Below, piece by piece: positions 1 to 10,450 of a stretch of DNA of 64,000 nt. The stretch spans positions 814,900,569 through 814,964,568 of the forward strand of contig NC_081414.1 in NCBI RefSeq assembly GCF_030272615.1, given 5' to 3'. The notes under the pieces are model-generated. The model worked only from the letters and a program-made list of their open reading frames with translations, did no database searches and had not been told where the DNA came from. The stretch's first letter is position 1, and every line of letters starts with the position of its first letter. This stretch comes from Cryptomeria japonica. Its lineage: Eukaryota; Streptophyta; Pinopsida; Cupressales; Cupressaceae. The translations under genes were made by a program, and so were the position numbers.

Positions 1-355
1 TATGGTGTCGTTATGTGTCTTATGGTGTCCTATGACCCCCAGGACACCTTATGACACCTTAGGACACTATATGGTGTCGTTAGGGGTCATACGGTGTCCT
101 AAGAGGTCATATGGTCTCCAACGACCTCTTAGGACACCATTTAACCCCTTAGGACTCTATATGGTGTTGTTATGGTTGTAGGGTGTCCTAAAATGTCATA
201 CAGTGTTCTATGACCCCTTAGGACATCATTTGGTGTCATTATGGGTCGTACGGTGTGCTAAGGGGTCATATGGTGTCCTATGACCCCTTAGGACTCCATA
301 TGACCTCTTATGTGTCATTATGGGTCATATGGTGTCCTAAGGAGTCATATGGTAA
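1..355. repeat. Array of inverted ~20-bp motifs (copy A)
   Basis: The core TATGGTGTCCTAAGGGGTCA and its reverse complement TGACCCCTTAGGACACCATA alternate with small variations throughout this stretch. Because both orientations lie side by side, many pairs can form short hairpins. The same array is longer in copy B (27776-28551). It is cut by the left window edge. Its place next to the outer side of the element suggests subterminal repeats, sites that DNA transposases often bind; this is inference. Confidence 0.85.
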
Positions 356-945
356 ATGAGAGAAATAGAAATGGAGAAAGAGAGAGATGGGGAGAGAAAG
401 AGAAATAAACGGAAAGGGATGGGGAGAGAGAGATGGAGAGAGAGAGGGAAATAGAGGGAGAGATAGAGATAGAGAGTGACATAGAGAAGGGGACTCAGAG
501 AGAGAGAGATAGGGAGTGGGGGAGATATAGAGAGTTCTAAGAGGTGGACAGAGGGATTGGGAGAGAAAGAGAGACCTAAGAGGTGGAGGGAGGGAAGGAG
601 ATTGACGGTAAGAGATAGAGAGAGTCTGAGTGAGAGGGAGGAAGGGATAGAATGAGAGTACAAGAGACTAGAGAGAGAGAGGTGCGAAGAGGGAGAGAGA
701 AAGAGATTGAGAAAGAGAGGTAATGAGAAAGGGAAAGAGGGAAGGGGAGGACAAAGGGAGAGAATGAGTGAGAGATACACCTGAGAGAAGGGGAGAGTGA
801 GATAGAGAGATAAAGGATGAGAGAAAGAGACTTCAGAGAGAAAGAATGGGGGAGAGAGAGAGAGACTGAAGTAAAAAATAGAGACTTGATTCTCTCCCCT
901 TCTCTCTTCCTCCATACCCCTTCTTCTCTCCCTCCTTCCCTCCCT

Positions 946-990
<45 letters not shown>

Positions 991-1122
991 CCATTCTTCT
1001 CTCCCTCCCTCCCTCCCCCTCCTTCTCTTTCCCTACCCCACTCTCTCTCTCTCCCTCCCTCCCTTCCTCTCTCCTTCCCTCCTTCTACCTCTCTCTCCCC
1101 TTCTCTCTCCCTCCCTCCCTCC

Positions 1123-1156
<34 letters not shown>

Positions 1157-1256
1157 CCTCCCTCTCTCCCTCCCACCCCCATCCTTCTTTCTCCCTACCC
1201 CTACACTCCCCCCCCTCTCTCTCTCTCTCCCTCTCTCCCTTCCTCCCTTTTCCTTC
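356..1256. repeat. GA-rich tract followed by CT-rich tract (copy A)
   Basis: About 530 bp of almost pure purine (GAGAGA with GGGA and AAGA variants) switches near position 890 to about 365 bp of almost pure pyrimidine, with runs of (CT)n and recurring CTCCATACCCC segments. Open frames here encode only Ser/Leu/Pro or Arg/Glu/Gly strings and are composition artefacts, not genes. The purine-then-pyrimidine order could fold into a long imperfect hairpin. The counterpart in copy B is 28552-29830. Confidence 0.9.
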
Positions 1257-1269
1257 ACATTATCTTTAC

Positions 1270-1451
1270 TACAAATAATGCATACAGGGTACTGAACCTA
1301 TTAGTTCACTGCCCTGCCATAATATTTTAAGGTGTAGGAGCATGCATGTGCTACTTATTACTTCTAAGCACGTACGGGTTACTGAGCCTATTAGTTCACT
1401 ACCCTACCATAACACTTTTAAGGCGTAGGAGCATGTATACACTACGTATTA
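1270..1451. repeat. ~91-bp doublet with CpG-rich quasi-palindromes (copy A)
   Basis: Two diverged copies of a unit reading TACTG-A-CCTATTAG, then CCCT-CCATAA, then GGTGTAGGAGCATG. Each ends in a partly palindromic block (GCATGCATGTGC, GCACGTACGGG, GTATACACTAC). The corresponding copy B blocks (GTGCGTATGCAC, GTGTACGCAC) retain more CpG. Confidence 0.7.
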
Positions 1452-1858
1452 GTACAGAGTGGAAAAAAAATTGTTTGGCTTGCCAACATTTTATAAACTA
1501 ACAGGGTGCACACGGTTATTAATATAGTGCGTACAAGGTATTTAGACATAGTTTTATTTTCCCAAGAGCCTCAATGGCCTCAAAAGAAGTTTTTGAGGTC
1601 GTTGAAGGCACCACTGCAACTATGTCTTCACTTCATCACTATTTTATACATAGAATTAAGTGATTATTTTATTTTTGTATGATTTCAAATGATTGAATTG
1701 TTGTTCTTATTAGTTTTGTCAATATTATTGTGATTTTTTAATAGTTTTGATTCAAAAAAATAATGATAGGATGCATATTTATGGTTGTTTGTTTGTTTAT
1801 GAACTTTTGTTTACATATATATGTAGAATGATTCTATTTAGGATAACTGATATCAACC
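1452..1858. promoter_or_regulatory. Upstream region of the transposase-like gene (copy A)
   Basis: AT-rich sequence conserved with 51905-52313. It may hold the promoter, 5' UTR or an upstream intron of the gene starting at 1859. No single promoter motif can be defended. ATATATATGTAG near 1816 is TATA-like but lies only about 40 bp from the ATG. Confidence 0.3.
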
Positions 1859-4778
1859 ATGGGAAAGAACAAGTGAGGAATGATGGAACAACGAAGGCTG
1901 AAAAGGAAAGACAAAGGAAGTGTATGAAGAAACTATGTGACATAAGAACAATGGGAGAAGAAGGTATATCATCCTCAACATCTCAATTCAATTTACCAAA
2001 CAAACATAATGCACCTAATGCGATTGAAGAAGAGACATTTGATTTACCATATGAACCTAATGCAATTGAAGAAGATACCACATTGAATAATTAATTAAAT
2101 GATGAACATACACCTTCTCTATTTGATGAATTGAATGTACATAATGCACTGATGTTAACACCTCCTAGAATCATCTGTAGGAAACCAAAGTATTTAATTG
2201 ACATTGATGAGAATATATTGAAGTCAATGCCCGATAAAATGAATCAATGAACATGTATGATAATGGTTAAAAGAATATGGCAAAACTATTTTGAAAACTT
2301 AAATTAAAACCGCAAGATGTCAATTAAGTGTTCAAATGATTAAAAATTTGAATTTTCTAGAGACAATGAAAATTCTAGGCCAAAGATCATATGAAAATAA
2401 CAGTGAAAGAACTATTGTGAGAAATCTATTTGATGCATATAAAGCTATTGGTTTAAAATCATGTACTAAAGATTCTAATGCTACTCGACGTGTCATTACA
2501 TCAACCATAATGAGCAAGAAAATTAAAAAAGATCATTTGATAAGGAAAATAAGTAAGTCATTAAACGTTAGTAGAACAATATTAAATTAAGAATTAAAGA
2601 GGTGATAAAAAATAGAGGAACCTAACAATAATTCTCTTTGGGCATTCTCGGGTAGACTACCACACAAAGACAAGGTTGTTGTTGATGCACTAAGAACATT
2701 AATTGAAAATTTTTGGCATGACAACAAAAGATTTTTGCCCAACCAAAGAGATGTTGTTAGAAGGCAAATCGGGTCTACAAATCATGAGCCACATGCCAAA
2801 CACTATTTGGATATGACTAAAACTAAATTTTATGAAAGATTCCTTCAAATGTTTCCTCAAATAAAAATTTCTCAAAGACTTTTTGAAATGGCAAAACCTT
2901 TTTATATTAAGATTAATCATTTACACACCACATGTTGTTGTAGGATGCATATTGAATTTTCCATGCACACTGATATTTTTCATCATATTTGTTCTACTTT
3001 GCACACTAACGATGTTTTGCAGGAATGTAATATACAAGCACCTCCTAAGTCGGTAAGAGAATTTATTTCAAGTGTGCTATGTAATAGACATGATGGTTGC
3101 ATTTATTATAAGATGCCTTGTTTGGAAGGTTTTGGTGCTATATGTGGTGGTTTCGAACATTTACCAAGATGTGTACATTTGGAGAGCACACATGAAATTG
3201 GTAGGAAACTAGTTTCTTTTGGAAAATACAAGATAGTCACATATGGAGTTAAAGATGGAAAATATTTGAAGAGATGTGAGCTAGTGAAAAATGATATATG
3301 TGTAGTTGAATTTATGAAAATGTTTCAAGAGAAACTAGTTTATGAGTACATAATGCATACACATAGAGCTCGATGGTTAGATGAGAAATTAAAGTTATGT
3401 AAGGACACATTTCCTCTTGGAACGATTGTCTCTATCGTTGATTTTTCTAAAAGTTATATACTACAACCTCAAAATGAAGTGAAATCTATGTATTATCATT
3501 CTACACAAGTTTCTATTTTTGTACACATAGCATTCATGCATGCAGATGATAGCACAAAGGAGGATAGAAAGGTTGTAAGAGAGTATCACTTCTACATAAG
3601 TGATGATTGTACTCATTCATCAGAGTTTGTATAAGGATTCTTTAAAGTTCTCTATGATAGTTTAGGGGAAAGGAACATAGGATACAACCGACACTTAAGA
3701 TGGTCAGATGATTGCACCGCACAATTCAAGAATGCAAGGATGTTTTATTGGTTGACAAGGATGCATATGACAAGCGGTGTACAATATTTTTGGAATTTCA
3801 TTGAGGCTGGACATGGTAAGGGAGAGCACGATGGTGCAGGAGCATGTGTAAGAAGAGCCCTAGCTGGAGAAGAATTTAGTATGAAGGTGGTACTGAGTTG
3901 ATAGATGCAGAAACAATTGTGCGATGGTGTAAGTCTATGATGGGTCTAGGTAATCTAGGTACGTCAAGGGCTCATAGATATTTTTGGTTGATCACTGAAT
4001 CTAACATTGAAAACTATCTAGATTGTTGTATAGTTGTAGGATCGAGTGACAAGCACTCATTTATGAGTTCAAATTTGAGTTCACTAGTAATTTATACGAG
4101 ACAGATGGTATGTTTTTGCTCTTCATGCATGTATTTTTTATGGGAAGAATTTGAATTGCAAGAGTGGGTTGACAAATGGTCTTGTAGACCATTGGTTCCC
4201 ATTGATACATATCAAATTCCCAAAGCACTACAATTGAGCCAGATGGAGACATCAGTGGATTTTGACCTTGTATCCAACCTAATGGATTCAAGTGATTTTT
4301 TGAGTTAATTTTTTTGCAAGTATTATTTTTGGTTCATTTTGTTGTACATCATACTTTATTTTTGGTATTAATTACCACTTTATAAAATGCAGGTCATGTG
4401 TATACAATTGTTGCAAAAGAGAGCAATGAAGAAGGAACAAATTACTATTTGTGTCATTGTGTTGAGCCAAAAAGAAAATTGACAACCAAAATCATTGACG
4501 TAGAGGGTATTGAGTACCCAATAGGGTCTGTTGTCATGAAAAGAACATGGCTCAGGAGATACCCTATCAAGAATTTTGATGTTTGGTTGTTCGGGGACTT
4601 TGAAACACACATACATATTCTTCATTTCTCTAACCTTGTTGTTGCAACAAATATTCATTTGATGAAGTATCGTGGTAGACCTCATAACAAGATTTTATGG
4701 AAAGTTCATGAATCTGACCACAAGGCAATACTTGACACAATACGGGTTAGAGTCGATCCTAAAGGCTCACTTGATTGA
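1859..4778 (+). pseudogene. Transposase-like gene, copy A (DDE-like, family not recognised)
   Basis: Start: the ATG at 1859 matches copy B's ATG at 52314 and opens a basic N-terminus (MGKNK...). Then come an acidic linker, a region around 2336-2600 that may be helix-turn-helix, and a Cys/His-rich stretch (HTTCCCRMH, CNRHDGC). The core has VDFSKSY (about 3440), WSDDCTAQFKN (about 3700) and EAGHGKGEHDG (about 3805). These acidic blocks fit the spacing of an RNase H-fold DDE nuclease; that fold is inference. From memory, unchecked, similar blocks (DFAENY, SDG..QFKN, HGKG..DG) occur in uncharacterised animal proteins. Breaks: TGA near 1874, an indel near 1890, stops near 2092 and 2248, a shift near 2300, CAA to TAA at 3632, and a 1-bp loss near 3878. 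The first long segment ends at TAA 4306; a possible last exon follows at 4392-4778. Confidence 0.65.
4309..4391 (+). other. Probable intron or spacer before the last block of the transposase-like gene
   Basis: T-rich sequence ending in TATAAAATGCAG, a good plant 3' splice site. After it, a 126-residue frame (VAKESNEEGTNYYLCHCVEP...) is conserved in both copies. The donor is uncertain: GT lies just before the stop, within the codons for SDFLS. In copy B the acceptor reads TGCAA, so the site has moved or been lost. Alternatively the last block is a separate small ORF. Confidence 0.4.
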
Positions 4779-4861
4779 TTCTATGATTCATAGTAGAATG
4801 ATTTTGAGAATTTTGTATCTATCATCGATAAATTAATCTATATTAATTTTTTGTATATATA

Positions 4862-5150
4862 AATGCCCATGAGCTGATTTTTACATGTTTAGGGGCATAA
4901 TTTTGTATATTTAAATGGCAATGAGCTGATTTTTGCATGTTTAGGGGCATAATTTTGTATATTTAAATGACAATGAGCTGATTTGTACATATGTAGATGC
5001 CAAATTTTGTATATTAAAATGGTGATGAGCTGAATCGCACATATTGTAATGCCAAATTTTGTATAAAACCCCATGAGATGATTTGTAAGACATTTTTTTG
5101 TACATTCAAATAGCCAAGAACTAATTTGACCATATTTAGAGGCAAATTTT
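4862..5150. repeat. ~53-bp AT-rich tandem repeat (copy A)
   Basis: About five diverging units of the type ATGAGCTGATTTTTACATG, then TTTAGGGGCATAATTTTGTA, then a short TTTAAATGGC-like spacer. The block is directly downstream of the transposase-like gene and is matched at about 55315-55600 in copy B, so it belongs to the element. Possibly 3' UTR. Minus-strand frames across it are repeat artefacts. The remaining 5151-5390 is AT-rich with nothing recognised. Confidence 0.75.
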
Positions 5151-5390
5151 TTAATAATATGTGACAATGTTTTGTGACTATTTTTTGTGTCTATGTTTTA
5201 TGACTATGTTTTGAGTTTATGTTATGTGATAAGGTCAATCATGAGCATTATTGATTATTGTATAATCATGGAGAATTATTTGAGTCATTATCGGGTCATA
5301 GGGGTCATAGATTGAGTTTAGATACAATTTGAGCAAAAATTGTCAATATTGTCAAAAAAGTTGTCAAGCAACTTGTACACCACACCGGTA

Positions 5391-6960
5391 GGGTATGACT
5401 CTCGATGTTCTAAAGCTTTGGGATGCATGAGAGGAGCATTCCTAGCATAAAATTTTCCACCTGGACATTCTTGTGACATTGGTTTGTGTTCATGATGAAC
5501 CAAATCAATTCTAGCCTATCCTGCAACTTTGCATTGCATGCAACTGATGGTTTTTATAGTAGGCAAAAAATTCTACCAATTGAAAATGTCTCTAAGTCAT
5601 CAAAAACTGAGATAGCCCATTGTAGAGGAGCCTCATGTGACCCCACAGGTTCAAATAGATCGATCATATGTGCCATGGATTGGAAGAAATAGTCCATCAA
5701 GGTTTGACCATTTTTTGGACTTAGGGCACTTGAGAGATCCTGCCAGTAGGGTATGACTCAATGTTCTGGCACTTTGGGATGCATGAGAGGAACATTCCTA
5801 GCGTAAACCTTCCCACTCAGACGGTCTCATGATATCTATTTGTGCACACGATGAACCAAATCAATTCTAGCCTATCCTACAACTTTGCCTTGCATGCAAC
5901 TGACGGTTTTTGTAGCAGGAAAAACAATGCTACCCATTGAAAATGGCTTCGATTCATCAAAAAATAAGATAGGCCATTGTAGTTGAGCCTCACACAACCC
6001 CACAGGTTCAAACGAATCGATCATATGTGTCCTGGATTGGAAGAAATAGTCCGTCAAAGTTTGACAATTTTTGGGACTCAGGGCACTTGAGAGATCGTGC
6101 ATGTAGGGTATGACTCTCGATGTTCTGGTGCTTTAGGATGAATGAAAGGAGTATTCCTAGCATAAACCTGCCCACTAAGATGTGCTTGTGATGTCAGTTT
6201 GTGCACACAATGAGCCAAATCAATTCTAGCCTATCCTACAACTTTGCATTGCATGCAACTGAAAGTTTTTAGAGCAGGCGAAAAAATGCTAGCAATTGAT
6301 AATGGATTTGAGTCATCAAAAAATGAGATAGGTCATTGTAGAGGAGCCTCATACAACCCCATAGGTTTAAACGGATTGATCATATGTGTCCTGCATTGGA
6401 AGAAACAGTCTGTCAAAGTTTGACAATTTTTTGGACTTAGGGCACTTGAGAGATCTCATCGGTAGTGTAGGACTCTCGACGTTCCAACACTTTGGGATGC
6501 ATGAGAGGAGAATGCCTAGCATAAACCTACCAACCTAGAAGCTCTCATAGTGTCAGTTTGTGCACGCAATGAACCGAATCAATTCTAGCCTATCCTGCAA
6601 CTTTGCATTGCATGTAACTGATGGTTTTTGCAGCAAGCAAAAAATGCTACCAATTGAAAATGGCTCCAAGCTGTCAAAAACCAAGATATGCCATTGTAGA
6701 GGAGCCTCACACAACCCTATAGGTTCAAACAGATCGATTATATGTGTCCTGGATTGGAATAAACAATCTGTTAAAGTTTGACAATTTTTTGGACTCAGGG
6801 CACTTGAGAGATCACACCGATAGGGTATGACTCTCAACGTTTTGGTGCTTTGGGATGCATGGGAGGAGCATGCCTAGCATAAACCTTCCCACCCAAACAT
6901 TCTTGTGATGTCAGTTTGTGTACATGACAACCAAAATTTGACCATTGTGAGCGTGAGGGT
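5391..6960. repeat. ~358-bp tandem repeat array, 4 full units plus a partial (copy A)
   Basis: Units begin at GGGTATGACTCTCGATGTTC or a variant, near 5391, 5749, 6106, 6465 and 6823, giving spacings of 358, 357, 359 and 358. The last unit breaks off near 6960. Shared internal landmarks are TTTGCATTGCATGCAACTGA, GAGGAGCCTCAC and GATCGATCATATGTGTCCT. On the minus strand most units keep an open frame of about 55-75 codons (DLSSALSPKNCQTLTDYFFQ at its start). Copy B has the same unit number and spacing. Confidence 0.9.
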
Positions 6961-7479
6961 GCTCTCGCACCACACACATATTGTTGTTTATATTCATATT
7001 GTCGATTTTTGTTTTTTATATTCATATTGTTGATTACATAGGCAAATATTCATTTAAAGTTATAAAAGGGCAGCCACCAAGTACAACAAATACACAATAA
7101 TGAACTGAATACACAGAGTTTTGTAGGGTTAATTCAACATTTTAGAAATTTTATCAAATCATATTCCACAAAATCGTAATGTTTTATATCATAGATTTTT
7201 GGTGTTTATATTCATATTGTTGATTACATAGGAAAATTATCAATTAACTTTATAAAAGGACAACCGCAAAACATGAAAAATACAAAATAATGAACTCAGT
7301 ACACATTTATTGGATCGAATATCAATGTTTATATATATTAAAAAAAGGCATGTCTGCCAAGTCAATACAAGTATTACAAAAATGTGGCATATGCCATGTC
7401 CAAATCGATATATGATAAAAATGTAGAATATATGTACATGTATTGGTCATTCTATGACCAAAACTAACAGTATATGATC
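6961..7479. other. AT-rich spacer between 358-bp array and minus-strand gene
   Basis: Contains two diverged copies of a segment with TTTATATTCATATTGTTGAT, TTTATAAAAGG and AATACACAATAATGAACT (about 6987-7110 and 7205-7300). It is conserved in copy B at 63500-64000. It lies downstream of the minus-strand gene and may hold its 3' UTR. Confidence 0.5.
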
Positions 7480-10024
7480 CTAAATTTGTGGTGGATTATC
7501 AAAATCAAGCTTCTTCGATGCAGTACATAGCTCTGTAGATGGCTGCAAAACCACAATTCAAAAGCCAAGTTAGAATTCTTTTGTAGAAATAGTTCACAAT
7601 TAACAACATAACTATGCATTTAATTATAATTCCTTTGCAATTGAAATGTAGATTACCTCATCGAATGATCTAGGAGCTAATGTCTTCGCTCTCCTCTCCT
7701 TGTCACTCTTAGCAGTTTTCTTGAAGACATAGTTAAAAGGATCCACGTTATGCCCATACTACGAAGAGGTCTATTGTAGATTAAATGTACAATTAATACA
7801 ATGTACTAACATATATATATCAAAAACACTTAAAAGTTATAATATAGTGAACAATGACGTACTGGTGCCTGAGATGCTTCTCCAAGGACTGAGGATGGCT
7901 CACCATCAATGGAGAAACTGTCGCTATTATCTATACAAAAAATGATCAAAGATTAAATACAATTAATATAATGATAAGTATTGTAGGTTAAAAACAATTA
8001 ATGTAATATATCAAACAAAAGTGTATGGGATCCTAAGATGCTTCTCTAGTGCACGAAGGAAGGCTTGCCATTGATGAAATCAAAAAAATAAAGTAGAGAT
8101 ACATACCTCTGCCCTCTCTTGATCCATGGGCGAATCAGGTGCATTCAACAAATCCACATAGCTCAATGATTGTTGTACATGTAAAATAGACAAAAAAACA
8201 CTAATCAATCTACAAACCCCAACTAATACTTGATTTCAACATTTTCCAACAATTGTACAACTAAAAATGTGTTCAATTACCTTCTTCCCACGTTTTGGTG
8301 TCATCGAGGAATTCATTTTCTTAGGACGAGGCCTAGACGCAGAGGGGGTACCCTAAAAAAACAAAATTAACATGAGATATTAATACAAATAATATATTAA
8401 ACATAATTTAAAAAATCTAAAATTAAATGACTTGAATATTCCATCAAAACAATACATAAAAAGGGTTGTACGAAATATGATACCGTATAGCCTTGTTGGC
8501 CAAAATCGATCGCTGAGAGCATGATGTCATCAATCTGGGGCATTTGGTCCCCTATCAACACCTACAAACCAAAAATTGGACCAAGCATTAAAGATAGTTA
8601 GTATATATTGTAATATTTTTGAATTCCAAGTGTACTATTCTATTTTAACATGTTATAAAATTTATACCTCATGCATCGAAGTTGCAACTATAGTAACTGG
8701 AGGAGGAGTATGGGATACCGCTGCTGCATATTGAAATGCATATTATTTGGCTCAATTTAAATCGATGTATAAATGAAAATTAATTTATGTAATTATAAAT
8801 TTAAAGTGGCTGATAAATGAAATGCTATGAATTCAAATCAACACACCTGTGTTTGTCACTGATCGACAAACACCATGTCCATCAACTCATCTGTCAACGC
8901 GAAATCCTCACTCGTGCGGTCTTGACATCTACTCCTGCAAATCATGCACAGATGAGATGTGGATCCATCTGCACCAGTCACATCATCTATCCTTGAGCAT
9001 ATCCCCGAGCAACTGACACACAAATGCTGAATGGGCTCTTTGTCACCACTTGGAGCAACTAATGGCTCATCATCCAGTACAATAGGGTGTGCTAATGACA
9101 TCCCATGTTGGATGATGGCGCCAGTCAATGTTGTGGCTGCATGAAGAGTTTGTAGCTCCATTGACTCTTTCACCTCTACTGGGATAGCCTAATGCACCTT
9201 GGGTTTGGGTGCTAGGGGGTGACAACTCTTTGGGGCTACTCGCCTACGGGCTCTAGGTCTATCTTGGGCAGAGGTGCCACCTCTACCATGGAACTCTCTC
9301 ATGTCAAAATAGTTTGGCCGCACATTGAGCACAAACTCACGGTATACTTTTCTCAAAAAATACAATGGCACCTCATAATTATTACAAGGTGGATCGTCAA
9401 AGACCATCCACCACCTCTGCCAAAAAAGATTCTTCATCTACACATTGGTACACCAGTGTATGGGAAACCTCTTTGCATTAAGAGGTAACGACTGACTAGT
9501 TTTAGGATCAACAAAAAGGGCACATATTTGTTGTTTACTAATTTTTTTTTTTTCACTCCCTCGTATGATAACCCATCAACATAGTATTGACGACACCTAT
9601 CCCTAAAGTTTCCCCATTTTGTAATTTTTTTGGAAACAACTATGGCACAACTAGCTAATGTTTCTAGGCAAGTAGCGAGGGATTTATGATGCTCAAGTTT
9701 GGATGTTTTCAATTTATCAATCAATCTATTGATTTTAGATGTATTTTGCCCTAACTGATTAATTAATTGCTCTTGTGTTTGAGGTGTGCAGTCCAAAGGA
9801 GGAATTGGGGGTGTATCTTGTGGGTTTTCAAGAGGTGCATTTTGTTGTTCTTTTTGTGGATTATCAGAATCTAGTTTTTGGAACAAAAAAAAAAAAATCC
9901 TAATCAAAATTAATGAAATTAAATTCAAAACGTAAAACAAATTGAACAAACAGGAAAGAAAGACAAAAATTAACAAAAACTAACCTTGATCTATAGTGTC
10001 TAGAGGAGAAATGAGGCACCCCAT
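7480..10024 (-). pseudogene. Multi-exon gene of unknown function, second gene of the element
   Basis: I do not recognise the product. Exon-like blocks with GT/AG borders, read on the minus strand: 10024-9985 (MGCLISPLDTIDQ), about 9870-8850, 8723-8668, 8561-8484, 8352-8281, 8161-8107, 7930-7863, 7758-7657 and 7542-7480 (ending PPQI then TAG). Phases agree for several joins: 10024-9985 to 9870, 8723-8668 to 8561-8484, 7930-7863 to 7758-7657, and 7758-7657 to 7542-7480. The long exon encodes a Gln/Pro-rich segment, a helical stretch (INQLGQNTSKINRLIDKLKT), a basic region rich in Trp and Tyr, and two CxxC-like pairs (CVSCSGIC, CMICRSRC). Damage: a shift near 9540, TAG near 9439 and 9189, and TGA near 8860. 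The 8161-8107 block does not fit its neighbours' phase. It faces the transposase-like gene and ends inside sequence shared with copy B, so it probably belongs to the element, perhaps as a DNA-binding partner (inference). Confidence 0.5.
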
Positions 10025-10450
10025 TCGTAGTTTGGTGGAGAAAATGGAGAAAAAAATGTGGTTGTCATGGGAAAATAAGACCTAGTTTTTTTAAAAAACT
10101 TTTTTTTGACGAGTATCGCGTACGCGGTTCTTTTAGGGCTTATTAACACGTACGCGCTAATTTTCCTAAAAGCATTGCATGCATGCTTATTTTCCTAAAA
10201 GTAGAGCGTATGCGCTCACTTTCCTAAAGGTAGCCCATACCCGCTCATTTTCCTAAAAGTAGCGCGTATGCACTACCTTTTCTAGGCTCGGGAACAACGA
10301 ACCTAAGCGCGTACGTTGTGATTTCAAATTTTATAACCGCATACGTGCTTCTTGTTTTTTCATATTTTTTTTGGGTGGTGTCCACTTTTCAAACCACCAT
10401 CTTTGTGCACATACTCGATAGCTAAAGTTGAACTTTGATGGGTCTTCCTG
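10025..10450. repeat. CpG-rich quasi-palindrome cluster upstream of the minus-strand gene
   Basis: Between about 10115 and 10345 the AT-rich background carries CGCGTACGCG (perfect palindrome), CACGTACGCGCT, GCATGCATGC, GAGCGTATGCGCTC, AGCGCGTATGCACTAC and GCGCGTACG, mostly separated by TTTTCCTAAAAG. Period is about 30 bp. Similar blocks lie at 1310-1450 and 29900-30015. It may be a promoter or binding array for the minus-strand gene. Confidence 0.6.

Larger units (their letters stand above)
1..10050 (+). mobile_element. Large two-gene repeated element, copy A (left end outside window)
   Basis: Seen: positions 1 to about 7490 match 28162-30023 plus 51905-64000 once the insertions in copy B are removed. 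Order: inverted 20-bp motif array, GA then CT tract, CpG-rich doublet, transposase-like gene (+), AT-rich short repeats, 358-bp array, multi-exon gene (-). Copy A carries the uninterrupted ATTAG site (about 1449-1453) where copy B holds a gypsy element. Inference: an autonomous DNA transposon larger than 10 kb with convergent genes, or a segmental duplication carrying one. I could not locate either terminus or a target-site duplication. The right limit of about 10050 is the start of the minus-strand gene, not an observed boundary. Confidence 0.6.

Noticed and set aside
1-355. CRISPR-like array
   Set aside because: The short repeats are directly adjacent, in both orientations, without unique spacers, and the sequence is plant nuclear DNA.
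337-1278. Long frames of Ser/Leu/Pro-rich or Arg/Glu-rich protein at both GA/CT tracts (also 28533-29879)
   Set aside because: They are translations of purine/pyrimidine microsatellite; no start context, domain or conserved frame.
4861-5167. 92-codon minus-strand frame and its copy B counterpart
   Set aside because: Frame created by the 53-bp tandem repeat.
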